This document shows, piece after piece, positions 53,788-62,829 of a stretch of 64,000 bases of DNA. A program made the translations under genes and the position numbers. Source of the DNA: Pseudomonas parafulva (GTDB lineage: Bacteria > Pseudomonadota > Gammaproteobacteria > Pseudomonadales > Pseudomonadaceae); assembly GCF_000800255.1 (NCBI RefSeq), contig NZ_CP009747.1, forward strand, positions 1,302,001 to 1,366,000, given 5' to 3'. The notes under the pieces were generated by a model that was not told where the DNA came from, ran no database searches, and worked only from the letters and a program-made list of their open reading frames with translations. Position 1 is the first letter of the stretch; each line of letters starts with the position of its first letter.

Positions 53788-55956
53788 ATGGCCTACACCG
53801 GTCCGATGCGTCCGACCTTGATCGCGCTTTGCTGTTCCGTCGGTCTGAGCGCCCAAGCGGCGGACGGCCCCCTCGTACTTGACGCCACTGCCGTCAATGC
53901 CGACGCCTTCAAACCGGCCTCCAGCCCTTTGCCTGAAACGTTCGCCGGTGGGCAAGTGGCCCGGGGCGGGCAGATGGGCGTGCTGGGTAATCAGGACATG
54001 ATGGACGTGCCGTTCACCCTGACCAGCTATACCGCGCAACTGATCGAGGATCAGCAGGCCGAAGACATCGGCGATGTGCTGCTCAACGACCCCTCGGTGC
54101 GCCAGTCCTTTGGTTTCGGCAATCAGTCGCAGGTCTTCGTGATCCGCGGGCTGCCGCTCAGCGGCGACGATGTGGCCTTCAATGGCTTATATGGCGTACT
54201 GCCCAGGCAAATGATTTCAACCGATGCGGTAGAGCGGGTGGAACTGTTCAAAGGGCCCAACGCTTTTCTCAACGGCGCCAGCCCCACCGGCACGGGGCTG
54301 GGTGGCAACGTCAACCTGCAGCCCAAGCGCGCTGACGACATCCCGACCCGCCGCTACACCCAGGACATCACCACTGACGGGCGTATTGGCGAGCATCTGG
54401 ACATTGGCCAGCGCTTTGGCGAAGACAACCGTTTCGGTGCGCGCTTGAACCTGTCCCAGCGCGAGGGCGACACGGCGGTCGACGATCAGAATCAGCGCAG
54501 CAAGCTGTTCGTTGCAGGCCTGGACTACCGCGGCGATCAACTGCGTGTCTCGAGCGACTTCGGCTACCAGAAGCAGCGCGTCAACCACTTGCGTAACTCC
54601 GTGCGCCTGGGCGCGGGTGTCACGGATATCCCGCATGCGCCCAGTGCTGATCACAACTATGGCCAGGACTGGTCCTGGACCGAGACCGAAGATACCTTCG
54701 GCATGCTGCGGGGCGACTACGACTTCAACGAGCATTGGAGCGGTTACCTGGCTGGCGGCATCAAGCACACCCGCGAAACCGGCTTCTACGGCACGCCCGT
54801 GCTGACCAACGCGGCCACCGGCGCTGCGACCATCGCCGGTTCGCAAATTCCGCACAATGAAGACAACGCGAGTTTCATGACCGGGCTCAACGGTCGCTTC
54901 CAGACCGGCCCGGTCAGTCACCAACTGAACCTGGGCGCGGCGAGCATCTGGACCGAACAGGAAAATGCCTACGTTTTCTATAAGTCTCAGCCGACCAATA
55001 TCTACGACACCTTGCCGGTTCCGCGTCCTGCCAGCGTGAGCGCGAGCGCGGGCCTCCTGAGCGACCCGGGAGTCACGGGCAAGACGCGCAACCGCAGCGT
55101 GGCCCTGTCCGATACGCTTGGTCTGTTCGACGACACCTTGCTGCTCACCGCTGGCTTTCGTCGTCAGCAACTGCGGGTAGAGGGCTACGCCTATCGCGGC
55201 ACGGGCGTCGACGGGGGGCGCACCGCGTTCTATGACGAGGCGGTCACCACACCGGTCTATGGCATCGTCTACAAGCTCACGCCAGCACTGTCGCTGTACG
55301 CCAACAGCATCCAGGGCTTGGCCCAGGGCGCCACGGCCAGTGGCGAAGTGGTCAACGTCGGCCAGGTATTCCCGCCGGCCAAGACCAAGCAGGTCGAGGC
55401 CGGCATCAAACTCGACCAGCAGCGCTATGGCGCCAACCTGGCGGTCTATCGTATCGAGCGGCCCACTGACGGCTACCGCGAAGGCAACGTCTTCGTGCAG
55501 GACGGCCAGCAGATCAACAAAGGCGTCGAACTCAGCGTGTTCGGTGAGCCGCTTCAGGGGCTGCGTCTCATGGCGGGCGGCACACGCATGGACACCGAGC
55601 TCAAGAACACCCAGAACGGCAGCAACGATGGCAATCATGCCGTGGGTGTGCCGACGTTCCAGCTCAATGCCAGCGTCGATTGGGACGTTCCCGGTCTTCC
55701 CGGCGTAGCGCTCAATGCGCGCATGCTGCGCACGGGTGGGCAGTACGCCAACCCGGCCAATACCCTCAGCCTGCCGACCTGGAATCGCTTCGACCTAGGC
55801 GCACGCTACCGCTTCAAGGTTCAGGACAAAGACATCACCCTTCGCATGAACGTGGAGAACGTGGCCGACACGTCATACTGGGCGTCGGCCAACGGCGGCT
55901 ACCTGACCCAAGGCGATCCACGCCTGGTCAAGCTCTCCGGCACGGTCGACTTCTGA
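53788..55956 (+). CDS. TonB-dependent siderophore receptor
   Basis: A 722-residue outer-membrane receptor. The start MAYTGPMRPTLIALCCSVGL gives a signal peptide (cleavage near AQA-AD). The plug domain (about residues 60-190) has MDVPFTLTSYTAQLIEDQQA, VFVIRGLPLSGDDVAFNGLYG, VERVELFKGPNAFLNGASPTGTGLGGNVNL. A 22-stranded barrel follows, ending in the usual aromatic TVDF. It belongs to the TonB-dependent siderophore receptor family; the ligand is not predictable. AGGAG lies 7 bases upstream. The promoter region is AT-rich, but I could not match a Fur box with confidence. Confidence 0.9.
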   Translation: MAYTGPMRPTLIALCCSVGLSAQAADGPLVLDATAVNADAFKPASSPLPETFAGGQVARGGQMGVLGNQDMMDVPFTLTSYTAQLIEDQQAEDIGDVLLNDPSVRQSFGFGNQSQVFVIRGLPLSGDDVAFNGLYGVLPRQMISTDAVERVELFKGPNAFLNGASPTGTGLGGNVNLQPKRADDIPTRRYTQDITTDGRIGEHLDIGQRFGEDNRFGARLNLSQREGDTAVDDQNQRSKLFVAGLDYRGDQLRVSSDFGYQKQRVNHLRNSVRLGAGVTDIPHAPSADHNYGQDWSWTETEDTFGMLRGDYDFNEHWSGYLAGGIKHTRETGFYGTPVLTNAATGAATIAGSQIPHNEDNASFMTGLNGRFQTGPVSHQLNLGAASIWTEQENAYVFYKSQPTNIYDTLPVPRPASVSASAGLLSDPGVTGKTRNRSVALSDTLGLFDDTLLLTAGFRRQQLRVEGYAYRGTGVDGGRTAFYDEAVTTPVYGIVYKLTPALSLYANSIQGLAQGATASGEVVNVGQVFPPAKTKQVEAGIKLDQQRYGANLAVYRIERPTDGYREGNVFVQDGQQINKGVELSVFGEPLQGLRLMAGGTRMDTELKNTQNGSNDGNHAVGVPTFQLNASVDWDVPGLPGVALNARMLRTGGQYANPANTLSLPTWNRFDLGARYRFKVQDKDITLRMNVENVADTSYWASANGGYLTQGDPRLVKLSGTVDF

Positions 55957-55980
55957 CGTTGACGTGTCAGCGAGCCGGGC

Positions 55981-56592
55981 TCAGCGTGCCAGCGCTGTGC
56001 TGGGGCGGTAAAAGAAGAAATGGCGGGTCTGGGCGGTGCGCCGATACGTCTTCGCCCAGCTCGGTCGCACATGGCGGTCGTGGAAAAACAGCGCGCCGGC
56101 GGTGCTGTCCGGCAGTTGCTGGTTGAGCGCCTTGCGCGCGATTTCCTTGGCGATGTCATAGCGCGGCGGCTCCTCGACTTGATCCGGACGCCCGTCGCAC
56201 CACCAGGAAAACTGGCAACTGCGGTTTTCCACACCCTGCTTGACGACGCCGCAGATGGAGTCGGGGAAGCCCGGTTTGCCCAGGCGATTGAGCACCACAT
56301 TGGCGACGCCGCGCATGTCCTTTTCGTCGGCGCCCTTGGCTTCCCAGTAAAGGGTGCGTGCCAGACAGGTGATGCTGTCGTCCAGCGGCGCCTGGCCGGC
56401 CGGGTCGACGGCCTTGACCTCGGCAGCGGTGATCTTTTCCGGGGGCTTGGGCGGTGGCGCGTCGTCGATCACCTTCTGCTCGAGCGCCTGGGCCTTGTCT
56501 TCGGCGATGGCGGCTGTGTTGCTGTCGGCGGCGTGCACCTGTGTGAAGGGCAGAGCGATGAGCAGGCTGAACGCAATCCACCGGTGGCGCAT
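55981..56592 (-). CDS. SleB-like cell wall hydrolase
   Basis: A 203-residue exported protein with signal peptide MRHRWIAFSLLIALPFTQVHA. The hydrolase_2 (SleB) domain covers about residues 80-200: CLARTLYWEAKGADEKDMRG (with the catalytic Glu), VANVVLNRLGKPGFPDSIC, ENRSCQFSWWCDGRPD and ALFFHDRHVRPSW. It probably acts as a lytic transglycosylase on peptidoglycan. It is convergent with the TonB receptor gene. Confidence 0.88.
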   Translation of the reverse strand: MRHRWIAFSLLIALPFTQVHAADSNTAAIAEDKAQALEQKVIDDAPPPKPPEKITAAEVKAVDPAGQAPLDDSITCLARTLYWEAKGADEKDMRGVANVVLNRLGKPGFPDSICGVVKQGVENRSCQFSWWCDGRPDQVEEPPRYDIAKEIARKALNQQLPDSTAGALFFHDRHVRPSWAKTYRRTAQTRHFFFYRPSTALAR

Positions 56593-56640
56593 GATCGGAT
56601 GTCCGTGTGACTGGGATCCGAGCATTCTAACCACGCGGCT

Positions 56641-57558
56641 TCAACCCAGGGTAAGGCTTAGCATCAACGGCAACGTCACGGCCGCCGCCACGGTCTGCAA
56701 GGCGATGATGGTCGCCATCAGCGGCGCGTTGCCGCCCATCTGCCGGGCCATTACGTAGGAGGACGATGCCGTCGGCAGCGCCTGGAACAGCACCGCCACC
56801 ACGGCCGCCTGACCGCCGAGCCCGAGCAGGCGACACAGGCCGAAAGTGGTCAGCGGCATGACCAGGAACTTGAAGACCGAGGCGGCCGCCAGCGGCTTGA
56901 CCTGCTGGCCCATGCGCGCGCCGCCCAATGCCGCGCCCACGCACAGCAGCCCAAGGGGCAGTGCCGCCTGGCCCAAGGCCTTGATCGTTGGTTCCAATCC
57001 GGCGGGCAAGCCGATGCCGGTGACGCGCAGCAACAGACCCCCGGCGCAGCCGATGATCAGCGGGTTGGCGAAGATTGCCTTGAACACCGTGAACGGCGAG
57101 CTGTGCCGGGCGCTGAAGCGGGCGAACACCAGCACGCAGAGCAAGTTGACCAGCGGCACGATCGAGGCATTGGCCACGGCCGCCAGGGCGATGCCGGCGC
57201 TGCCATAGATACCCGCCGCCAGCGTCGCGCCGATGTAATTGTTGAAGCGGACTCCGCCTTGGAATACCGAGGTGAAGTCGGCGCCATCGTGCTGCGCCAG
57301 TCCTTGGTAGAGCACCAGCAGCACGCCGCCGACGAGGGTCGAGAGCATCAGCACGGCGACCATGCCCAGCACGGGTACGCCATCCAGATTGGCGGTGGCC
57401 AGGCCATGCAGGAACAGCGAAGGCAGCAGCACGTAGTAGCTCAATCGCTCGGCGCCTGGCCAGAAGCTGTCGGCGAGAAAACCGCGTACGCGCAGCACGG
57501 TGCCCAGGGCGATGAGCAGGATGATGGGCACGAGCGTGGTGAGTAGCAGGGGCAGCAT
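56641..57558 (-). CDS. AEC-family transporter (auxin efflux carrier-like)
   Basis: A 305-residue inner-membrane transporter with ten predicted helices. Typical features are the N-terminal LLLTTLVPIILLIALGTVLR, VRFNNYIGATLAAGIYGSAG in the first half and PLGLLCVGAALGG before the second half. The AEC family moves weak organic acids or amino acid derivatives; the substrate is unknown. I start it at the Met of MLPLLLTTLVP; an upstream GTG in frame is less likely. Confidence 0.85.
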   Translation of the reverse strand: MLPLLLTTLVPIILLIALGTVLRVRGFLADSFWPGAERLSYYVLLPSLFLHGLATANLDGVPVLGMVAVLMLSTLVGGVLLVLYQGLAQHDGADFTSVFQGGVRFNNYIGATLAAGIYGSAGIALAAVANASIVPLVNLLCVLVFARFSARHSSPFTVFKAIFANPLIIGCAGGLLLRVTGIGLPAGLEPTIKALGQAALPLGLLCVGAALGGARMGQQVKPLAAASVFKFLVMPLTTFGLCRLLGLGGQAAVVAVLFQALPTASSSYVMARQMGGNAPLMATIIALQTVAAAVTLPLMLSLTLG

Positions 57559-57630
57559 GAGCACGGATCCGAGGTCGGGTACCGGCACAGAGTACCCAGC
57601 CGCGCAGGCGGAGGAAACGCGTGTTTGCGC

Positions 57631-58938
57631 TCAGTAGACCCACACCTCCACCCGGCGATTGCGCAGGCGTCCGTGTTCCTGCTCGTTTCCGGCCACGGGC
57701 AACTCATCGCCCATGCCTAGCACATCCTTCACCTGCACCCCGTCGCGCGCCAGTTCGCGGCGCACCGCCATGGCCCGCAGGCGTGAGAGCAGTGCGGCGC
57801 GACCAGGGGTTTCCTTGGGGTCGCTGAAGCCGACCAGTACCGCCTGGTCCTGCAGCTTGCCGACTTGACGCAGGTAATCGCCCAGGCGTTGTACATCGCG
57901 CAGCGCTTTGTTATCCAGGCTGGCGCTGCCCTCCTGAAAGCGGAAATTGACACTCAGGCGCTGCGCTTCGTTCGCCAGGGCGCGATACGGCGCGGGCATC
58001 CGTGGCTGCGCGGCGATGGTCAGTGGCGTGATGCCTTGGGAGACGAAACCCTGGGCGGCGACGATCGCCTGACCGGTTGGGCTCTGGCTGAACTCGGCAA
58101 GGGCCTTGGCGGGTGCGCTGGGGTTTGTGGGCAAATAGAAGAACAGCCTTCGCGACAGTGGATAGTCTTCGCTGGCCACGTTGGCCGAGGTGGGCAGCAG
58201 GGCCGGCGCGTCGCCCTCGGCGATTGCCAGCGCTTTGCCTTCGTGCACGGTGGTCAGGCTGCTGAAGCCGATGGCCGCCGGATCGGCCTTCACCTGTGCC
58301 GCCAAGGTTTCGCCGGATTCGAAGCGGGCGGCCTGGGGTGACAGCTCCTGGCCCTGCGGGCGCAGTACCAGGGTGCGAAAGGTGTCGAAGGTGCCGGAGC
58401 GATCGTCGCGCGCGTACAGGTGGATTGGGCCAGCGTGCCCGCCCAATTGCTCCCAGCGCTGGATCTGCCCGGAGAAGACCTTGGCCAGTTCGGCGATGGT
58501 CAATGCCTGCAAAGGGTTATCGGGATGCACGACCACGGCCACGCCATCGAGGCCGATCACCTGCTCGCTGGAGACGCTGCGCAGGTCGCCCAGGTGCACC
58601 AGCTCGCGGGCCTCCTCGTCGCTGATCGGTCGCGAGGCGGCCGCTAGATCGGCCTCGCCCTGGGCCAGGGCGCTGAAACCGGTGCGGGTGCCGTGGGCAG
58701 CGATACTGATCCGCAGGGGCGCGCCGTGGGCATTAATGGCGCTGACCTCGACCTCGTTGGCCTGCCCGCCAGACTGGCTGCGGATAGCCTGTGCGCCTTG
58801 GCCTTGCAGGAATCCGCGCACCAGCGCCGGTGCCAGCGCTGCGCCAATGGTGTTCGAGCCTTGAATACTCAGCCAGGCCGGCTCTGCGCGGACCAGCAGG
58901 GGTAGCAGGCAGAGCAGCAGGGCGAGTGGGCGACGCAT
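57631..58938 (-). CDS. Phosphate-binding-type periplasmic protein fused to an OmpA-like domain
   Basis: A 435-residue exported protein. The signal peptide MRRPLALLLCLLPLLVRA is followed by a PstS-like substrate-binding domain (about residues 20-310; IQGSNTIGAALAPALVRGF, LARDDRSGTFDTFRTLVL and VHEGKALAIAEGDAPALLP). A C-terminal OmpA-like peptidoglycan-binding domain follows (about 330-435; VLVGFSDPKETPGRAALLSRLRAMAVRRELARDGV and NRRVEVWVY). The fusion implies a binding protein tethered to peptidoglycan rather than a free transporter component. No pst genes are adjacent, and the ligand is unproven. Confidence 0.82.
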   Translation of the reverse strand: MRRPLALLLCLLPLLVRAEPAWLSIQGSNTIGAALAPALVRGFLQGQGAQAIRSQSGGQANEVEVSAINAHGAPLRISIAAHGTRTGFSALAQGEADLAAASRPISDEEARELVHLGDLRSVSSEQVIGLDGVAVVVHPDNPLQALTIAELAKVFSGQIQRWEQLGGHAGPIHLYARDDRSGTFDTFRTLVLRPQGQELSPQAARFESGETLAAQVKADPAAIGFSSLTTVHEGKALAIAEGDAPALLPTSANVASEDYPLSRRLFFYLPTNPSAPAKALAEFSQSPTGQAIVAAQGFVSQGITPLTIAAQPRMPAPYRALANEAQRLSVNFRFQEGSASLDNKALRDVQRLGDYLRQVGKLQDQAVLVGFSDPKETPGRAALLSRLRAMAVRRELARDGVQVKDVLGMGDELPVAGNEQEHGRLRNRRVEVWVY

Positions 58939-59013
58939 GCCGGAGTCCTTGGGCATAGGAATGTCCGGCAGATTACGACAGGCGTGTGACTGAAAAGTGA
59001 CGGCGCCCGTGCG

Positions 59014-60411
59014 CTAGTGCGCCGGCGGCTCGATCAGTTCGGCCGGTGCCTGCCTGGCCTTGCCCCGTGCAATCCAGTAATACAGCAGACTCGGCACCAC
59101 CAGGCCGATCAGCCAGGACACGTCGACCCCGCCCAGGTGCGCGACCATGGGACCTGTGTAGAGCTTGGTGTCGATGAAAGGCATCTGGATCAGCACGCCG
59201 AGGCTGTACACGCCGATGCCTGGCCAGTTCCAGCGGCCGTAGCGCCCGTTCGGGTCGGCCAGCGCCGGGATGTCGTAGCGTTCGCGGGTGATGAAGTAGT
59301 AGTCCACCAGATTCACCGCGCTCCATGGCACGAAGAAGGTCAGCAGGAACAGGATGAACGACTTGAACGCGGTGAGAAACGCATGTTGGCCCAGCAACGC
59401 CACCAGCGTCGCCGCGCCGACGATGCCGAGCACGAACAGCAGGCGCTGGCCCCGGCTGATCTGCACGCTGCCGCGAAAGCCGCTGATGATGGTGGCGATA
59501 CACATGAAGCTGCCATAGCTGTTGAGGGTGGAAATGGTCACTTTGCCGAAGGCGATGGCGAAATACAGCAACGCCGCTGCACCGCCGGCGCCGCCGAGGC
59601 CGACGATGTACGCCACCTCGTGCCCGGAGAACTGGCTGCCGGCGATGGCGGCGGCGAATACCCCCAGCACCATCGACGCCTGTGCGCCGATCACCGAGCC
59701 CAGGCCGGCGGCGAAGAAGGTCTTCAGCGCCGAGGTACTGCGTGGCAGGTAACGGGAGTAGTCGGCGACATACGGACCGAAGGCGATCTGCCAGGAGGCG
59801 GCCAGCGACACCGCCAGCAGAAACGAGGCCCACCTGAAGTGGCGGTTGTCCAGCAACTGGCCGATGTCGGCGAGCATCAGGATGCGACTGAACAGATAAA
59901 CGAACGCGATGATGCCCAGCACGCTGGCCACGCGGCCGATCCAGTGAATCACTCGATAGCCGGCGAGGGTGGCCAGAACGATGACGCCGGCGAAGATCAG
60001 GATGCCGAGGCTGTCGCTGACGCCGAGCAACTGGCCGATGGCCTGGCCCGATAGCACGGTGCCCGTGGCGGTGAAACCCAGGTACATCAGGCACACCAGC
60101 AGCATGGGAATGGCCGCGCCATAGACCCCGAACTGCACGCGGCTGGAGATCATCTGTGGCAGTCCCAAGCGCGGGCCTTGGGCGGCGTGCAGGGCCATCA
60201 CCGTGCCGCCGATGAGCTGGCCCAGCAGCAGGCCGATCAGCGACCAGAACACATCGCCACCCAGCACCACGGCCAGTGCGCCGGTGACGATGGCCGTGAT
60301 CTGCAGGTTGGCGCCCAGCCACAGGGTGAACTGGCTGTAGACGCGTCCGTGGCGTTCGGCGGGAGGGATGTAGTCGATCGAGCGGCGCTCGATTACAGGC
60401 GTGGTGGACAT
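59014..60411 (-). CDS. NCS1-family purine/cytosine permease
   Basis: A 465-residue transporter with about 12 helices, starting after MSTTPVIERRSIDYIPPAER, the typical hydrophilic head. LWLGANLQITAIVTGALAV, MISSRVQFGVYGAAIPMLLV and FFVPWSAVNLVDYYFI match the nucleobase:cation symporter-1 family (CodB/purine-cytosine permease). The substrate may be a nucleobase, allantoin or hydantoin. GGAG lies before the ATG. A near-palindromic CATGTATATACAAG element upstream resembles GntR/HutC-type operators. Confidence 0.85.
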   Translation of the reverse strand: MSTTPVIERRSIDYIPPAERHGRVYSQFTLWLGANLQITAIVTGALAVVLGGDVFWSLIGLLLGQLIGGTVMALHAAQGPRLGLPQMISSRVQFGVYGAAIPMLLVCLMYLGFTATGTVLSGQAIGQLLGVSDSLGILIFAGVIVLATLAGYRVIHWIGRVASVLGIIAFVYLFSRILMLADIGQLLDNRHFRWASFLLAVSLAASWQIAFGPYVADYSRYLPRSTSALKTFFAAGLGSVIGAQASMVLGVFAAAIAGSQFSGHEVAYIVGLGGAGGAAALLYFAIAFGKVTISTLNSYGSFMCIATIISGFRGSVQISRGQRLLFVLGIVGAATLVALLGQHAFLTAFKSFILFLLTFFVPWSAVNLVDYYFITRERYDIPALADPNGRYGRWNWPGIGVYSLGVLIQMPFIDTKLYTGPMVAHLGGVDVSWLIGLVVPSLLYYWIARGKARQAPAELIEPPAH

Positions 60412-60467
60412 GCTGGACTCCGCGTGGTTGTTGTTATGGGCGGGTGAGGCAATGCATGTCATATGAG

Positions 60468-60481
60468 CATGTATATACAAG
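60468..60481. promoter_or_regulatory. GntR/HutC-type operator-like palindrome
   Basis: CATGTATATACAAG; the minus-strand reading CTTGTATATACATG resembles the HutC-type consensus CTTGTATGTACAAG. It lies 57 bases upstream of the NCS1 permease. No GntR gene is in the window. Confidence 0.45.
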
Positions 60482-60675
60482 ATGGTCAATCCGTTCGCGT
60501 GGCCCAACTTTCGGCGTGCAGAGGAGGCGAGTCAGGATCGATCAGGCCCGCGGCGCGTGTCGTCACAGCCTACTGTTGTGCAACCCTTGGCTTTAACTGT
60601 GCTGGTCGCTGCAACGGGAATAGCCTTATGCTGTAACGAAATATGTCTATAAAAGCCTGAACAAGGAACCGTGCA

Positions 60676-61563
60676 ATGCCAGTCAAGGACCTGCTGATCG
60701 CTCTGGTGGTCATCATCGCCTGGGGCGTCAACTTCGTGGTGATCAAGGTCGGACTCGACGGCTTGCCGCCCATGTTGCTGGGGGCCTTGCGCTTCCTGCT
60801 CGTGGCCTTTCCCGCCGTATTGTTCATCAAACGACCCAAGCTGCCATGGCGCTGGCTGATCGCCTATGGCGCCACCATCTCCCTAGGGCAGTTCGCCTTC
60901 CTGTTCCAGGCCATGTACAGCGGCATGCCCCCAGGTCTGGCGTCACTGGTCCTGCAATCGCAGGCATTCTTCACCTTGGGTTTCGCCGCGCTGTTTCTCG
61001 GTGAGCGGCTGCGACCTGCCAGCGTGCTCGGGCTACTGGTCGCGGCGGGCGGGCTGGCGCTGATCGGCAGTGAGGACAGCGGCCATGTACCGTTGGTGGC
61101 GCTGCTGCTGACCCTGTGCGCGGGCGCCATGTGGGGCATGGGCAACATCATCACGCGGCGATTCGGCTCGGTCGATCTGGTGGCGCTGGTGATCTGGGGC
61201 GGACTGATTCCGCCACTGCCGTTCCTGGCCCTGTCCTGGTGGCTTGAAGGTCCTGAGCGCATGGGGCATGCGCTGACCAATATCGGCATGAGTTCGGTGT
61301 TGGCGCTGCTGTACCTGGCGTTGGTGGCCACCATGCTTGGTTACAGCCTGTGGAGCACATTGCTGTCGCGTCATCCGGCAGGCAAGGTGGCACCGTTCTC
61401 GCTGCTGGTGCCGGTGATTGGCCTGAGTTCATCGGCATGGCTGCTGGGCGAACGCTTGAGCAGCGTCCAAGGCTGGGGCGCGTTGTTGGTGATGGCGGGG
61501 CTGCTGATCAACGTGTTCGGACCGCGTGTGGTCCAGCGCCTGCGGGCGGTGCATGCCCAGTAA
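60676..61563 (+). CDS. eamA: EamA-family exporter
   Basis: A 295-residue DMT-superfamily transporter with ten helices arranged as two EamA repeats. N-terminal LLIALVVIIAWGVNFVVIKVGLDGLPPMLLGALRFL and second-repeat AGAMWGMGNIITRRFG are close to E. coli EamA, an O-acetylserine/cysteine exporter. The substrate in this organism is inferred from similarity only. AAGGAA lies 8 bases before the ATG. Confidence 0.82.
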   Translation: MPVKDLLIALVVIIAWGVNFVVIKVGLDGLPPMLLGALRFLLVAFPAVLFIKRPKLPWRWLIAYGATISLGQFAFLFQAMYSGMPPGLASLVLQSQAFFTLGFAALFLGERLRPASVLGLLVAAGGLALIGSEDSGHVPLVALLLTLCAGAMWGMGNIITRRFGSVDLVALVIWGGLIPPLPFLALSWWLEGPERMGHALTNIGMSSVLALLYLALVATMLGYSLWSTLLSRHPAGKVAPFSLLVPVIGLSSSAWLLGERLSSVQGWGALLVMAGLLINVFGPRVVQRLRAVHAQ

Positions 61564-61843
61564 ACCTGTAGGCGTCATGGATGACGCGCTAGGTAGCGGC
61601 AATGTGCCACTTGTCGGGCAAATCCCATTTGCCCCGGCGGTTAGCGTTCCACCGGCTAGCCTCAACTCGCGCGCTGCGCTCTTTCAGGTCGGTGAATGGC
61701 CGGCGCCGTTTAACTTTTAGCCGAACGGCACGTGTATCTCCTGATGTCTTGATCCGGCGCAGTGGAACGGCGGCTTATGCTCGCCGTAGAGGCATCACTG
61801 TGGTTTTCTTATGCGGCATTTGGGAAAAGGAGGATGGACTTCC

Positions 61844-62143
61844 ATGAGAGTCAGGGATGAGACCTATTGGAAATGGGCGGATAGCCAACTGCACAGTCGC
61901 TGCCATGACGAAGAGTTGAGCGACGGCACCAGCATCGACGTGCAGGTTCGTCTGTCGCGCCTTGGCGCCACCCAGTTGTTCTTGGGCGTGTATGCCCAAG
62001 GCGGCAAGGCGCTGTGCGAGGAGTATCACCGCTCATTGCCCGGACAGACCATGACCCGCGCGCTGGTGTGGGGTGTGGACCGCGCCCGAGCCTTGGCCAC
62101 CGGCGCTCTGGTGACACCGCCCTTGGCGCGACGCCAGGCATGA
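61844..62143 (+). CDS. Hypothetical protein, 99 residues
   Basis: MRVRDETYWKWADSQLHSRC is followed by a strand-rich segment DGTSIDVQVRLSRLGATQLFLGVYAQGGKALCEEYHRS and a C-terminal helix MTRALVWGVDRARALATG. AAAGGAGG lies 10-12 bases before the ATG; an out-of-frame ATG is closer but opens only a short frame. No family recognised; no signal peptide. Convergent with the next gene. Confidence 0.55.
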   Translation: MRVRDETYWKWADSQLHSRCHDEELSDGTSIDVQVRLSRLGATQLFLGVYAQGGKALCEEYHRSLPGQTMTRALVWGVDRARALATGALVTPPLARRQA

Positions 62144-62169
62144 AAAAGCCCGGCCTTGTGGGCCGGGCT
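62143..62169 (-). terminator. Intrinsic terminator of the 110-residue gene
   Basis: Stem AGCCCGGCC / GGCCGGGCT with a 5-nt loop, followed on the minus strand by TTTTT. It overlaps the stop of the convergent gene. Confidence 0.85.
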
Positions 62170-62187
62170 CAAGCAGTGGCGAGCCAC

Positions 62188-62520
62188 TCAGTCGAGTGGG
62201 TCGATCACCTTGACGGCCTGCTGCTCACGGGCGGCAGGCCATTGCTGTTGCAGGGTCATCAGCACTCGCTCGACGAAACCGGTATCGGCTGCGGCCTTCT
62301 TGCCGACGTAGCCTTGGCCGCGGCGGTAGACCTTGAAGCGGGCGCACATGCTGTCAGGCATGTGCCGGTCGGATTCGGCCTCGACAGTGTTGGCCGGCAG
62401 ACGATCGAGGCGAACCTCACCGGTCTGGCTGACCCACAGCAGGTGGTCGTCGTGGCTGTCCTTTCGCGCTGCGAACAGCCGGGCCAATTGGTCGATCGTC
62501 GGATTGTTGTTCAGGTTCAT
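62188..62520 (-). CDS. Hypothetical protein, 110 residues
   Basis: A soluble protein starting MNLNNNPTIDQLARLFAARK, with HDDHLLWVSQTGEVRLDRLP, ESDRHMPDSMCARFKVYRRG and a C-terminal helix VLMTLQQQWPAAREQQAVKV. Two ATG codons are adjacent (62523, 62520); GGGGG lies upstream and better fits the second. A terminator follows. No family recognised. Confidence 0.6.
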   Translation of the reverse strand: MNLNNNPTIDQLARLFAARKDSHDDHLLWVSQTGEVRLDRLPANTVEAESDRHMPDSMCARFKVYRRGQGYVGKKAAADTGFVERVLMTLQQQWPAAREQQAVKVIDPLD

Positions 62521-62829
62521 CATAAAGCCCCCATTTCCCATTCGTTGGTGATTTTCACAGTTGGCGCTACCACGATGTAGCGCACTACCTAGGCTGCTAC
62601 AGCAGCATCGCAACAGGGGCTTTCTCACGCTGCCTTTTGGACAGATTCCCTCTCCACGAACGGCCTGCGTTACCGCGCAGGCCGTCTGGAACACCCTTGC
62701 CACCGCTCCCGATCAGGGAGACGGCCTCATCATGCCCAAGGCTGAAGAATGTCGTCAATGGTTTTGTAGTGAAAATTTTCAGGCACTACATATTGTCGGA
62801 CAATCCTGATTAAAAAGGCGGCAATGGCC
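62521..62829. other. Intergenic region upstream of the 110-residue gene and downstream of ampC
   Basis: About 309 bases. It should hold the promoter of the 110-residue gene. Part of the sequence near 62730-62820 is AT-rich, and no hairpin with a T-tract was found after the ampC stop. No RNA gene recognised. Confidence 0.4.
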
